From Brachynemurus nebulosus (lineage: Eukaryota > Arthropoda > Insecta > Neuroptera > Myrmeleontidae): a stretch of 64,000 nt of DNA. Made by a program: the position numbers and the translations under genes. Positions within the stretch are counted from its first letter, which is position 1. Each line of letters opens with the position of its first letter. A model generated the notes under the pieces. That model did not search any database. It saw only the letters and a list, made by a program, of their open reading frames with translations, and was not told where the DNA came from. Location: positions 159,933,498 through 159,997,497 of the forward strand of contig JAPWDM010000001.1 in the NCBI GenBank assembly GCA_035578155.1, read 5' to 3'. Positions 26,261-38,289 of the stretch are shown here, in pieces.

Positions 26261-27374
26261 ATTATAGACTGTTGTCTGAAAAACGGACGTTAAACCGCAT
26301 TATTATTTATTATTTAATTTATTGAAGCTAAACATAAAGTGAATCACTAACATGATTATAATATCGCAATTTCACTATAAGATTTTGACATTTTCTAGTA
26401 ATATTGAAATAATTAAATAAATTAATGTCAAATAATCAAACAAAGTATTTGCTTATACATTTTTTATAATATTTTTCATTTTCATAATAATAAATTGATT
26501 TAGTTATATTAAAGGATATCCTGTCAATAAACTGTCTACATGCATACATTTAGCGTTATTGCATGTAAGCTACGGATATTATGGTAGTATTTGTTTTATA
26601 TAAGAATATTATTTTATTATGATAACATTTTAAAATAAATTATAAAATATCAGTTTTCAGAATATAAATTAGATTTTCTCATATTTATTCTAATATAGAA
26701 CATGCAGAACATATTTATATTTTAGTCACCATCAAGTTGACTGTGATTAAGGATAAGTGCGGACAATTAAATCAATATTCAATTTCGTAAAATTGTAGGC
26801 TTACCTTACACCCTTATTTCAACCTTTTGCAATCCAGAAAAAATAATCATGCTTTTTGATTAGCTAGCAAGACATCTCTGACATTTTTTTTTATAAATAT
26901 TTAACTTTGTTTCTCGAAGCCCTAAATACTAAATTCCCTGAGTGCTGTTAATTTGTTGTTTTCAAAAGCTGGTTCAACGCAAAACATTCAGTGTGTCATC
27001 TGATACATGCCTAATGATCCCAGTAACCAAAAAATGTAAAATATGGTAGATCTATTCGCAGATCCGACGAGAGGTCCGGGGCCTCCTGTCCGAAAACGGG
27101 GCTTGGTATCATTAGTAAGGGGCCCGAGCAAAAGTGAAGTTTTTCTTTGCTCGTCGACTATATTTTTTTAGAGAAATTTTGTTTTTCCCCGAAGCTCCTC
27201 GTTTCTCTTCTACGGGCCAAACCACTTTACCATGCTCTACATATCTTATGGGCATAGATTATAAATGCAAGTTTTTTAAAATAACTATTCAAGTAGCCAA
27301 GGGTGTTAAGCCAGCGCAACCGACTATACGCCTGAGGATTTTTCTATAGTCTCTCTTCACAACTACCTCATAAT
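26261..27374. other. AT-rich DNA without recognisable genes
   Basis: Nothing coding is supported. A GC-richer patch at about 27060-27130 (GGTCCGGGGCCTCCTG ... GGGGCCCGAGC) resembles hAT-type MITE ends, but I could not pair its termini. Confidence 0.5.
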
Positions 27375-27591
27375 CAGTGTTGTGCTTATCTAGATAACGT
27401 TATCTGAAATTTTATCTAGATAACGTTTTCGTTATCTATTGTCCTTTATCTAGATGTTTTCAAAAGAACTTATCTTTTATCTTATCTTTTCATTAAGCGA
27501 AGGAAAAAGATAAGATAATAACAATACATCTTTATTTTTTCTGAAAAAAAAGAAAATTGAAGCTAAATTTATCATTTCCCTATATGTATTC

Positions 27592-28414
27592 ACTAGCATT
27601 TACCCGCGGCTTCGCCCGCGTGGAATTTGAAATTATGGCATCTAGTTAAAACATATAAAGTGAACTTTCATCACGTCGCTATTACGCGTCGAGTAGGTAT
27701 TATTACTTTTTTCTTTGAAATTTTCCCACAGAAATACAATATTTTCCCCGGGCAAGAAATAGACTATAACATTCCTTTAACAACACGCCAAGTTCAAATG
27801 AAATCAATGATTCTTTTTTCCCACGGGAATAAGACTTTCCACGGAAGTTAGATATTTTCCCGGGATAGAAAGTAGTCTGTGTCCTTTCTCATCGTCTCTG
27901 TCAACAATATGCAAAGTTTGAAATCAATCATGCTTTTTTTTAATAGTCAGTTGTTATTTCATTGTTTCGTTTTAAATACATTTTCCCTCGGAAATGAGAT
28001 ATTTCATCGGAATAAAAAATAACCTATGTTTATCGCTGTATATCGTCATTGTCTATCATAATTTTTTGTTTCATTTAAAATATATTTTTTCACAGGAATG
28101 AAATTTCCCACGGGAAATTTTCCGGGGTATAAAGTAGTTTGTGTCCTTTCTCATCCCTTCTGTTAGCAATATACAAAGTTTGCAATCATTTATCCGTCTT
28201 TTAATAGTCAGCTGTTGTAATCTAATGCATTTTCCCTCGGGAATGAAATATTTTCCCGAAATAAAAAGTAGCCTATAACCGTCTCTGGCCCGCAAGCAAC
28301 GTCTCTGCAAAGTTTCAAGTTGATTGGTTAAGCTGTTGAGGCGTGAAAGCCAGTCAAACAAACAAACAAACAAACAAACAAACTCACTTTCGCATTTATA
28401 ATATTAGTCAGGAT
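27592..28414 (+). repeat. arthropod dispersed repeat ending in (CAAA)n and TTTATAATATTAG
   Basis: It starts ATTTACCCGCGGCTTCGCCC and ends with (CAAA)n (about 28353-28384), then CATTTATAATATTAGTCAGG. This start/end pair is a widely recurring arthropod repeat. The body holds about four tandem copies of a unit with CCCGGGATAGAAAGTAG and GTCAACAATATGCAAAG. It is nested in the hAT element. Its class (non-LTR 3' region or other) is not decided here. Confidence 0.6.
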
Positions 28415-28800
28415 TTGGTCGACCATGTAATTCAGATAAATTTTGACACTTTCTTAAGAATTACAAAAATATTTAAAAGCAATTATTTAATTTTAAACAG
28501 AATTCTTATTGGTTTGGAATCATTGACGTTATTAATTGGAATGACACTAGTCTTGTAATATGAAATGTTGTATTCTGACTACTTGGTCTACCATGTAATT
28601 CAAAGAAGTATCGACATTTTTTTAAGTATTAGAGAAATGTTTAGAAGCAATTTTCGTATTTTAAATGGAATTCTTGTAGCTAGAAATCATTTCGGCCATT
28701 AGCTGGAATAACAATTTATCGTGTAATATGAAGTGAGGTTTTCCGACCACTTAGTCGATCATGTAATTCAGATAAAACTTGACACTTTTTAAACACTTTT
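28415..28800 (+). repeat. 168-bp tandem repeat, 2.3 copies
   Basis: Units start at 28415, 28583 and 28751 with TTGGTCGACCATGTAATTCA and variants. Diverged direct copies inside the hAT element. Noncoding. Confidence 0.75.
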
Positions 28801-29177
28801 TTAAACAAAAATGTACTCTATTGTGCTAAACGTATGCGTAATCGTAACAGACGTAATCGTAAATCAAATAACTAAATTCCAAAACATGCGATTTTTATCG
28901 CCAAAAACGTCTCTTTAACATTTTTGTAATTTATTACAATTTATACATCTTTCTAGAGACCGGTGAGGTACTTTTGCAGCCCGGCACCGGTCCACGGACC
29001 AGCGTTTGAGAAACATTGACCTAATGCATTATTTCTGTAAATATTATCTTATCTGTTATCTAAAATTTTATCTAGGTAACGGTTAAATTATCTGTTATTA
29101 TTATCTAGATATTTTAAACTATGTTATCTGTTATCTAGATAATAAAATTCGATATCTTGTCCAACACTGCCCATAAT

Positions 29178-29879
29178 GCAATATAAATGTAAAAGTTTAT
29201 GAAATATTATCTTAAAAAAAAATAATGATTTAACTCAAAATTAATTTAACGTACAGTAGAAAATTATGGGTTATACATACAAAACCGAGCAGGCCTGAAA
29301 AAGGAACAAACGGAGTTGCAGCTCGAGGGGTCAGGCCGGAAAACCGAATCCGAGCGAAATGCAGAAACGTTTTTTTATTTATCGACTGTATTTAAAAAAG
29401 AAAAAAAAAATCCCGAAAATTTTTTTTTTAAATTTTTGTTTCTCCGTGAAGTCGATCATTTTTCTAGTCAGTCCTGCTTACATATTTTAAAACTATTCCT
29501 TTAGGTATATATACATAAGTATCTTTATTTATTATAAACCCTGTCAGTTTTTATCTCATTTTCTAAAATATGACATTATTACCTATACAATACACAATAC
29601 AATACAAAATATTAATATTCACATGTATTGTGTTTACAAAATCAGGCAAAACATATTTTAAACCAACATTTCAAATTGTTAATTTATATGCTAAATAATT
29701 TGTGGATGTCAGTATTAAATCCTGAAAAACATATTAGTATTAAATCATAAAATCCCAAGGCAAAAATAAATAGACAGGTAGTTGAACGTTGGAAATTTTA
29801 AGTTATTTATTTATTGAGCAGGCGCTTTTATATTATATTATTTGTGAAACACTCTAAACCACGTCTGCCTAAGTACCTA
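29178..29879. other. AT-rich DNA without recognisable genes
   Basis: Nothing identifiable beyond a GC-richer patch at about 29285-29360. An ACACAATACAATACAAAAT-like run lies near 29590. Confidence 0.5.
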
Positions 29880-30924
29880 CACTAAGAAAAAATTACAGTA
29901 AAAATTACGGAGCTGCCTCCGGTAAACCAGGCTCAAGTGACCAGTCGGTAGGAAATTATCAAGCAAAAATATAAAAAATTCCTTTCAAACATTATTTTTT
30001 ACGATTCATTTGAAAATTTTTCCTGTACAGCTTAAGAATTTTTCCTATACAGCTCCGTAAAATTCGATGGGCTAGTAAAATTTCAAGTGAATACCAGGAA
30101 AATTTACTTAATTTTTGTAAAATTATACTAGACATAGAATAATTTTTACGCAGCCACAGTGTAATTTTTACTAAGCTAGACGGTAGACGCTATTTGTTAT
30201 CTCTATTTTCTCCTTGAAACCTGTCTTTCAGCATCTCTCTCACACAAGCATCACACACAACTGACGATAAGCAGGCACGTCACACCGCACCGAGGTCATT
30301 TTGAATACCTAACTCACCAACAACCCGACCGTTTTCGCAGTTCAGTAGCAGTCGAGTCATGGTAGTGAGTGGATGTGTACTAGGAGTGTTATCATTTTTT
30401 TCGGTTTTTTTTTTATAATAAACTATTTAATGGACTTTACATTTAAAACAAAGAATTGTTATTGGTAAAAACTCCTGATAATAAAGAACTAATAATTAAG
30501 ATATAACAATTAAGATTTTTATATGTATTGATGTTTATTGAAAGATGTTTTTCCACAAATAATAAAAAAACACAGAACATTTTTTCAATATTAATAATTT
30601 TATTTTAATCATTACCTTTCTAACAATATCTTTTTAAACTATTTTAATTCAATTATTTATTAATAAATAAAAAAAAAAAAAAAAAAAAAAAACCTTATAA
30701 ATAATACGGTAAGAGAGTAGAATTTTTCCTGTACAGCGCCGAAATTTTTACGGAGTCACAGTGTAATTTTTACTGTGCAGTCAAATTTTACGGAGCCATA
30801 GGGTAATTTTTACTATACTCATCGTACTTTTTCCTTTGCCTGTCACTTATGCCCGCATTACCAGAGAGCTCCGTAATTTTTTACTAGAAATTTCCGTAAA
30901 AATTACCGTATTTTTTTCTCAGTG
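29880..30924. mobile_element. TA-flanked CAC...GTG element, copy 2
   Basis: 1045 bp, flanked by TA at 29878-29879 and 30925-30926. Inverted ends CACTAAGAAAAAATTAC and CACTGAGAAAAAAATAC (read inward). The motif TAAAAATTACGGAGC and its complement recur many times within about 200 bp of each end. The middle (30180-30370) is GC-richer, ending GCAGTTCAGTAGCAGTCGAG. A 24-nt A run is at 30669-30692. Noncoding. Same family as 7157-8044 and 50400-51465; an isolated end is at 36758. Confidence 0.7.
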
Positions 30925-30926
30925 TA

Positions 30927-32229
30927 TATATTACTGACTTTAAAATTGAACGGGTTCCGGTTCTCCATGTCCTTATTAGTCTAGTATGATTTAATATAAT
31001 GGTTTGTTGATAATGTTTGGTGTTTTCTTTGGGAATTATTTGAGGACTTGTGTCTCAAGTAGCAAAGTGGCGTTTTTAAACGTTTCCAACCACTCGAAAT
31101 CGTTTCAGAAATCAAGTTCAAAATGATTTTTAAAATATTTTCGAAGTCATAACTCCTTTTGGGTATCATTCTGATGATGCTAATATATTATTTAAGCCAA
31201 TAAAAAAAAGGGAAACAATTTTTACAAAATTATGAAGAGTTCGTAACCATCTTCACTGAAAAATCAAAACTGAGCGTTTGCTTCATATATTTTCTCAACA
31301 CTTACTAACTTATTAATATTTTTATGGAATTAAATAAATGAGCAAACGATATGACTAATACTTTTTTTTCAAATTCGAGACGTTATTCTCCGAAACATCA
31401 ACAATAACGGCATCTGAATTTATGGTTATAATCTCGATTTTCTGATTCGTATAAACTGCAACCATGATGCCAATCATTTTGACCAAGAAATAGATCATAT
31501 ACGAAAATTTCCATTAACTCCCTCACTATAATAAATATTTCCTATAAATATAATTAAATCCCAGCTTAATTAAAATGATAATTAATATTATTAGCCATTA
31601 AAGACCGAAAAAGAAACATTAAATTTTAGTATACTGCAATGCCCTCCTACATCTTTAATATTAAAATATGATACCAACCAGTATATTATAATATTATCCG
31701 TATTCATATTTAAAATTACCATCATAAAATTTTTGAAAATATTTCAATTAAATTAAATGACATTCAAGATATCCATAGCGTCCTACTACACATATTTTCC
31801 GGTTATGTTGAAATATTGATATTATTAAATTAATTAATTTGCATATATGAGAATCAAGTTATGCAATAACGATTAGATGAGTAGCTGGTTTGAAATTAAA
31901 TGCATAGAAATAACTAATAAACAGGATTACCAAATTGGGCTATTTAGTTAAAATTTAGTTTTTAGTTTAAAATTTTTGTAGTTTTTTTCCTAAATTTTCC
32001 TTTTTTGCTTTTTCTGGCCGACTGTCTTTAGAAAGACATCTTCCAAAAAATTTAGGCATTGGCAACTCGAACGCCGCTCATCAGCGGTTTTCATTAAAAC
32101 TTTTCTGGCAATACTGGAAATACCTAAGTATCAAAACCATACATGTCCATGGAGACGATGTGAGGTAGATGTCCCGATTGAAGCCTCGTGGAATGGAGGG
32201 ATAAATTGCCTTAAAGGGTTTTTTACAAG
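30927..32229. other. AT-rich DNA without recognisable genes
   Basis: No coding, RNA or repeat structure recognised with confidence. Confidence 0.5.
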
Positions 32230-32935
32230 TGATGTGTTTAAAAAAAAAACACTTTTTTGTGAATTTTTTTTTGGAGCAACTATTTACTGTAATGAAAAAA
32301 AATTTTACATTCAAGTACATATAATTAAATGTATCTTAATTTTTTTTCCCATTTTGTGTGGCCTTCCACCTGCTCTTGTAGGACTGTTGAATATCATATA
32401 ATTAATTTTTGTAATTAAAAACGGTGCCTACGATTCAAAAAAAAAAAGCTAAGTCCAACTGAACTAAAATTGGATGCATTCTCTTTATTATAGTGTTTTC
32501 TGTAAGATTATCTAGAATCAACCCATCAGACCTCATACCTACTTTTTTTGGCGTCATTTTGAATAAAAAGGAAGAAAAATTGCTCCGTTTTTTGACCTTT
32601 CAGGCATTCTAAAAAAACGAATTTTTTATATTAAGGGCTGATTCTAGATACTCTTATAAAAAACATCATAATAAAGAGGATGCATCCAATTGTAGTCCAA
32701 TCGAACTTATAGTTTTCTTTGAGTCATTGGCGCCATCTTTTTAGGCGCGTGACCTTCAACAGGCTTACAAGGGCAGACAGCTGATCAAAAATAAAAGAAA
32801 AAATATTCAAGATACACTTAATTATATGTACTTTAATGTACAAAAGTTTTTTTTTTTTTTATTAAGATAAATAGATTCCCCCCAAAAAATTCCCAAAAAG
32901 TGTTCTTTTAAGGGCGGGGTAAGGTATTAAAATAA
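32230..32935. repeat. foldback element
   Basis: Arms about 32230-32530 and 32620-32935 are inverted copies around a loop of about 90 bp. Landmarks are AGTACATATAATTAAATGTA, AAATTGGATGCATTCTCTTT and GTGTTCTTTT/AAAAACACTTTT. A partial copy of one arm is at 37580-37740. No TSD seen; noncoding. Confidence 0.6.
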
Positions 32936-33224
32936 TTTGTTTGCTTTTTTTATTTTTTTAACTGAATGCATAATATCTTAAGAACATTGTCTCAAAATTT
33001 CAAGTTGATTGGAGCAAAACTGACGAAGTTATAAGCATTTTTGTTGTTACCTGGCAGATGTTTCGTTCTCTATATATATCTCTCTCTCAGTTATATTATA
33101 GAAATTTCAATACAAATACAAACGTGTTTATACCTGCACTGTATATTTTGTCAGTGTAGGGTACAAAATTTAGTTTAGCAGTAAGTATTCTATATCAATT
33201 TTATACAAGAATTTTTAAGTGTTC

Positions 33225-33600
33225 AAAACTCTAAAGCTTTTTCCCCACAGCTCACGTTTTCAAAGACGGTGCCCCTCATAACTTCAAAACTACAGCACCG
33301 ATCCTTTTAAAATTGTGAACACTATTTCTGTACATAATTTACGAGGTAACGCTCGAGAGGTTTTTTCAAATTTGTTTAGAATTTTTATTTTACAATAACA
33401 AATTAGCCGATTTTTTTCGCAAAAAATCGTGTTTTTCCTTTCTAAGTGTTCCAAAATAGTGAAAAATTGAAATTTCGAAAAACCCTCCCAGCGTTACCTG
33501 AGGAAAACTATTATCTAACGAATGAACTTTAGTTTTTTTATTTCGGATGATCCAGCACCAAGTTATGAGGGGCACCGCAATTCTACTTTTTTCCGAAACA
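33225..33600. repeat. foldback element
   Basis: An inverted pair includes GGTGCCCCTCATAACTT (33268-33284) and AAGTTATGAGGGGCACC (33560-33576). Flanking pairs are less well matched (GTAACGCTCGAGAGG against CCTCCCAGCGTTAC). Family unknown. Confidence 0.55.
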
Positions 33601-34920
33601 CGTCCGAATAATTGCTGCCATTACTCTATTATTTAATATTTCTTCGTGAAAACTTTACACAATATTCTTCGAATGTCATACTTTAATGTACCACTGGTTT
33701 TAGGTGTCGTCAAAAAAAATGACAAAAACATGCCTTTTTTTGTACGAATTAACCTTACCCCCTCCTTAATAGAACATCACTTGTAAAAGATCTCTTAAAT
33801 GTGAGATTTTTAACGTTATTTGAACTAACCGCTCCCCGATATGCGTCTAAATAGAAAGAAACTAAAAATTTTAAAAATTAACAACAATATAAATCGATTT
33901 TAAATCCGAATTACGATCGTAAATAAAACTGTTCTCATCACATTAACCACATTTGCGATAGAAAAAAAAGAAAATGCAAATCACTGACATTAACAATTTT
34001 AATACAATTAATGTATTCTTCCTAAGAATTTTATCTTATAAATTTAAATAAAAATATCTTTAAAATATAAAAAAAAAAACGGCAAATAAAAGGAAATATT
34101 TACAAAAAAATGTTTCACCACCCACAACTCTTCTTTGTTTACTTTGTACAAAAAGTGCAAAAAAGAGAACAAACTATTTGTCTTTTCATTTTAAAACAAA
34201 TGAAGGCACTCTGAATGGAATGACAACAAAAGACTTACGCAACTACCGTGAAAACACTGTTTAAAAAACATTTTAACGTATATAGAATGCTTTATGTAAA
34301 CTCAACCATGTAATATTGTTTTTGTAAATAATGTTTTATTGAAGATAATACTTAATATAACATTAATAGAATGGACATGGTCAGCCGAACAAACCTTTGT
34401 GTAATATAAAACAAATTTTGTACATAGTGTTTACGATGTACCTACATAATTGATTGTCCGAAAATGCTATCCGAAAATTGTCTAATCACAGTCCATTATA
34501 TGTATATGCTTATTATACGCTATTAAAACAATAGTTATTTGTGTATTAAGAGCGCAAAATGGTACATTGCCGCTCGATTGAGAATGTCGACGCCCGACGC
34601 CGCCAGGCGGAACGCGTTATTCTCATGAGAACGGCAATGTCACTTTGTACTCGAATTACACACAAAATTTTTCTACAATTTTTTCTCCTTAAAGAACATG
34701 GTACTTGAAAACATAATAATGAACGTTAACATTTATTTTAATGTTATAATTTTTGCAGCTTCAGAAATATTTGGAGGTGTACTTGAAAAATCGCTGTCAC
34801 TATTGCATTTTTCCATCATATATGTATATATAGTATTTATTAACTTATTTTTGGTTTTTATTTATAATTATTTATTATTTTTAATTAATATTATTGTAGG
34901 TAGTTATTTTGAAATTTAAT
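33601..34920. other. AT-rich DNA without recognisable genes
   Basis: A fragment at 33745-33810 resembles the end of the 32230 foldback. At 34560-34645 a GC-richer patch contains the small inverted pair ACATTGCCG/CGGCAATGT. Nothing else supported. Confidence 0.5.
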
Positions 34921-35052
34921 AGTATATTACGTGATTGAGGTTGTAAGTTGCATATTACACACAAGCGAAAAAGTTACGCAAGAGGAGCGTAGCCACGAGT
35001 GCGTATTTGCGCGAGTGTGTAATATACCTTACAACCGAGTTACGTACTATAC
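34921..35052. repeat. short hairpin MITE
   Basis: Arms of about 40 bp: 34921-34961 (TATTACGTGATTGAGGTTGT) pairs with 35012-35052 (ACAACCGAGTTACGTACTAT), enclosing a GC-richer loop of about 50 bp. Size and shape fit a small MITE; the superfamily is unknown. Confidence 0.55.
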
Positions 35053-35215
35053 TTTATCTACGACTAACATGAAATTCACAATAAACGATAAACATTTGGT
35101 ACAAATTTACAAATACCAATGCATTAAAATTATGTAGTATTTGAAATTTAATCAAAACAAACGTAAACATTCAGTTGCTAGATAAAATTATTGTACAGAT
35201 TCTAATATAATATGT

Positions 35216-35218
<3 letters not shown>

Positions 35219-35284
<66 letters not shown>
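35219..35284. repeat. (TA)n microsatellite
   Basis: About 65 bp of pure TA. No shared flank with the other arrays was recognised. Confidence 0.95.
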
Positions 35285-35287
<3 letters not shown>

Positions 35288-36295
35288 TGTATAATATATA
35301 AAAGAATTAATAAAAGTGTAGTAAGTTTTGTTATTTTTAGTATTAATTGTAAAGAGTCATTTTTTGTACAGCTTATGTGGCTGTATGTAAAACCTAGGTT
35401 ACTTACATAGTATTTTGTACAATAAACAAGCAATTTCATGGTAGTCGTAGATAAAAAAATTTATATTTCACTTGTTCATAGATAAAAATAATATAAAGTT
35501 TAGAATCTGTTTATTTGTTGCCATAGAAAGTACAAACAACGCCAACCCGATTTCTAATTAAATGTACGTTTAGCGAGCGACAAAGTATTACTTTACCGCT
35601 TTAAAACGAAAAGTAACAGTGTTCGGCAATCATATGTTTTTCGCTTGCTTCACAGAGCGTAAAATCGTTCTTTCAACTATGATTGTAAAAAAAAAAATTT
35701 ATTAGACTAATTTATTTTATTCTTTATCTTACCGTACTGCACTCGAGTTTTGTATTTTGTCTGAATAATTTGGTGTCTTCTCAAACTCAGATTTGTTGAC
35801 TAACAAATTTTTAGGTTACAAATTTTCGCTAGATAAATACAAATTTATTCGAAACAATACAAGTCCTCTCCGTAATAATAAATGAATAAATATTTATGTA
35901 TTAGGATCATTATGATGAAAAACATAGAGCGGATAATGATAATGCATATATGTATTTAAGAGAAATAATGTAAGATAAATTTTTACGTAAAACCATGAAT
36001 GGATCAGTGAAGCCAAGAGATATGCGGGGAAATTCTTATACATACGTAGGTATCTCTTTTATTTTAGTTTTTATCAAGATCGTAATAACCGTCACATAAA
36101 ATTTAACATCTGAAAAATATCAGGATCATAATAATTACCATATGAAATTTGACGTTTAAAAAGAATATCAGTATTTAATGTATTTATTCAAATTACTAAC
36201 GAATGACAATTTATTTCATTTTCCTTTTACATTATATCTAAACTTTCCAACAGAAAGTATCTTATGAATTCAAAGGTAAAAAATACAGCTTACAG
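35285..36295. other. AT-rich DNA with a family A fragment
   Basis: 35760-35890 resembles the 186-280 arm of the foldback at 181-875 (CTAACAAATTTTTAGG, AATTTATTCGAAACAATACA). Otherwise no gene or repeat recognised. Confidence 0.45.
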
Positions 36296-36360
36296 TAGTA
36301 CCTCGATAATTCGGCCTTCGAAATTCCGGACCCTCCAGTAACCCGGCCCGATTCTAAAAG
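36296..36360 (+). mobile_element. isolated pogo/Tigger-like terminal repeat
   Basis: CAGTAGTACCTCGATAATTC followed by degenerate repeats of the CGGCC/AATTCCGGACC kind is the typical left end of pogo/Tigger-type elements. No matching right end was found, so this is a truncated copy. Confidence 0.5.
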
Positions 36361-36681
36361 TTGTAATTTTAAGAGAATAACTGATAACAAATATTAGTAG
36401 ATACAATTTTACACACATTTACATTCTGTATTTACACTTTTACAGTCCGTTAGTACAGTACAAAATAGAATTGTATTGTACAGTAATTAATCTCGCGTAC
36501 AGTGACCTTTTTACTCTACACGTGAAATTACTGTATCTAGGTTTTAGTAATTGAAGGAACCAGTTTTGAGAAGTGCCTACAAACCCAATACATAGAACAG
36601 CAGTGCTTGCTGTTAACTTCTTAGAGGAGCTATAAGGGGTCTCAAATTCATTACATTTTAAACGGTCTCTTTCATTTCCGG

Positions 36682-36740
36682 TCACGCGATATCGCGTGAT
36701 AGGCTAGTTTATTATATGGTCAAACACGCGATATCGCGTG
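36682..36740. repeat. paired 16-bp palindromes
   Basis: Perfect palindrome CACGCGATATCGCGTG occurs at 36683-36698 (extended to 18 bp, 36682-36699) and again at 36725-36740. Centres are 42 bp apart, four turns of B-DNA. The surroundings are AT-rich, so these CpG-rich sites stand out. Function unknown; they could be a protein-binding pair or sub-repeats of a lost element. Confidence 0.8.
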
Positions 36741-36755
36741 ACAAATATAAGAACC

Positions 36756-36781
36756 TACACTGAGAAAAAAATCTATTTAAA

Positions 36782-36856
<75 letters not shown>
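36756..36856. repeat. isolated CAC...GTG-family end followed by (TA)n
   Basis: TA-CACTGAGAAAAAAATC at 36756-36773 matches the terminus of the 29880-30924 element. No partner end lies downstream; instead a TA array (about 36787-36856) begins 14 bp later. Confidence 0.6.
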
Positions 36857-36858
<2 letters not shown>

Positions 36859-38289
36859 TAAATGGTTATGATATTACCCAAACTCTTACATTTTGTCTTT
36901 CCGAAATCCAATGATTTGTATAATGCCATGTTGAAGAATAATTTTAAGATACATTACACGAAGAATATTCCAATTATTATCTCGACATATTACTTTATAT
37001 GACTAGAATTTTGGTGTTGTTACGTTACTAATAATCAAAAATAAAATAAATAAAAAATCCATTATTCTTGCTCGCGATAATTGTGTCATACCGCGCGAAT
37101 AAACAACACGTCTATTGCACTCCATCATTTTGGCGAAAAAAGTGAATATACCGACATAGCGTCGCTCTAACAGTAAGTAACCAGTACAGCTATGTGTGTA
37201 TTAATTCAATGAATCTATGTGCGTCGCGGAAGAAAAATAGTCCCAATTAAATTTTATAATCTATACATGCCACAAAATATATTTAAACTGATAATATAAT
37301 TATTTATTTTCAAACAAATATTTAAACTGGCTACTTAAAATTGTTTCGGTTGGAACTGATTCCTGAATGAATACTTAAACGTATGAGAATATTATTAACT
37401 AACTTTTTAAAATTAAAACAACGATAAGGAAGGCTATATGTCCCTTTCTCGAGTTTGCGGGTTACTTATCATAGAGAAGGGATCTATGGATCTAAAATCT
37501 ATTATGAAGTCAATGCAATACAACACCAAAACTGCCAACAAGACACGCAAATTACCTTATCCACCAAATGAGCTGTTACTTCATGACAGGTCCAAAAAAG
37601 AAAAAGAATTTCAAGATATACTTAATTATATGTAGTTTAAGTTTTTTCATTACAATAAATTACAGTTTCCCCGAAAAAATTTCCCCAAAAATGTATTTTT
37701 CTTTAGCACATAACTTGTAAATAACCATTTTTTTGATATTTTTTTAATATTAATATTTCCAAATTCCCCAATATCGAAAACATAAAGAATATTATGTACA
37801 GTAATATCTTCAATTTGATATATGTAACTACTTAGTTCTTATGTCACTGGTATTTTACAAAATATTCATAAAAATTTTGGTATAAAATAGTTTCCATAAT
37901 ATTAGCATGTAAATCAGTTGCTCAGTTTCTCTTTTTGTTCTCATTCGAATAACTTTTTTCTAACTTTTTCTTTCTAGTTATACTTTTTCTAAAGTTTCTT
38001 TTCTTTTTCCGACAAAAAAAATATAGAGTATAATATTTTCTTTTAAATGGGGTATTTAAATACAAAAAAAAAAATCAAAAAGGAAAAAGAGAAAAACAGA
38101 ACAACTTGATCGTTTGGTTAATAAGGATAACTTATTTTATTTTATTTTTTATTTTTTGTTTATTTTTTTATCTAAAGATATATACATTAATATTACTTTC
38201 GTAATAAAATATTATCAAAGTTGATATATAAATATTTTATCTGTTTACCATAAATATAAAATTATACATACTTACTTAAACCAGGACTG
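36857..38289. other. AT-rich DNA with a foldback-arm fragment
   Basis: 37580-37740 matches one arm of the 32230-32935 foldback (ATACTTAATTATATGTAGTT, TTCCCCAAAAATGTATTTTT). No gene recognised. Confidence 0.5.

Larger units (their letters stand above)
27375..29169. mobile_element. nonautonomous hAT element with nested repeat
   Basis: Ends CAGTGTTGTGC and GTCCAACACTG are the classic hAT form. The flanking 8-mers CTCATAAT (27367-27374) and CCCATAAT (29170-29177) match at 7 of 8 positions, as expected for an 8-bp TSD. Both ends are filled with TTATCTAGATAAC-type palindromes (27387-27480 and 29040-29150). Inside lie a nested dispersed repeat (27592-28414), a 168-bp tandem repeat, and a stretch (28950-29020) with GGTCCACGGACCAGCG. 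No transposase. Confidence 0.75.

Noticed and set aside
37438..37635. 65-codon plus-strand frame
   Set aside because: Its 3' part is a fragment of a noncoding foldback arm also found at 32760-32850.
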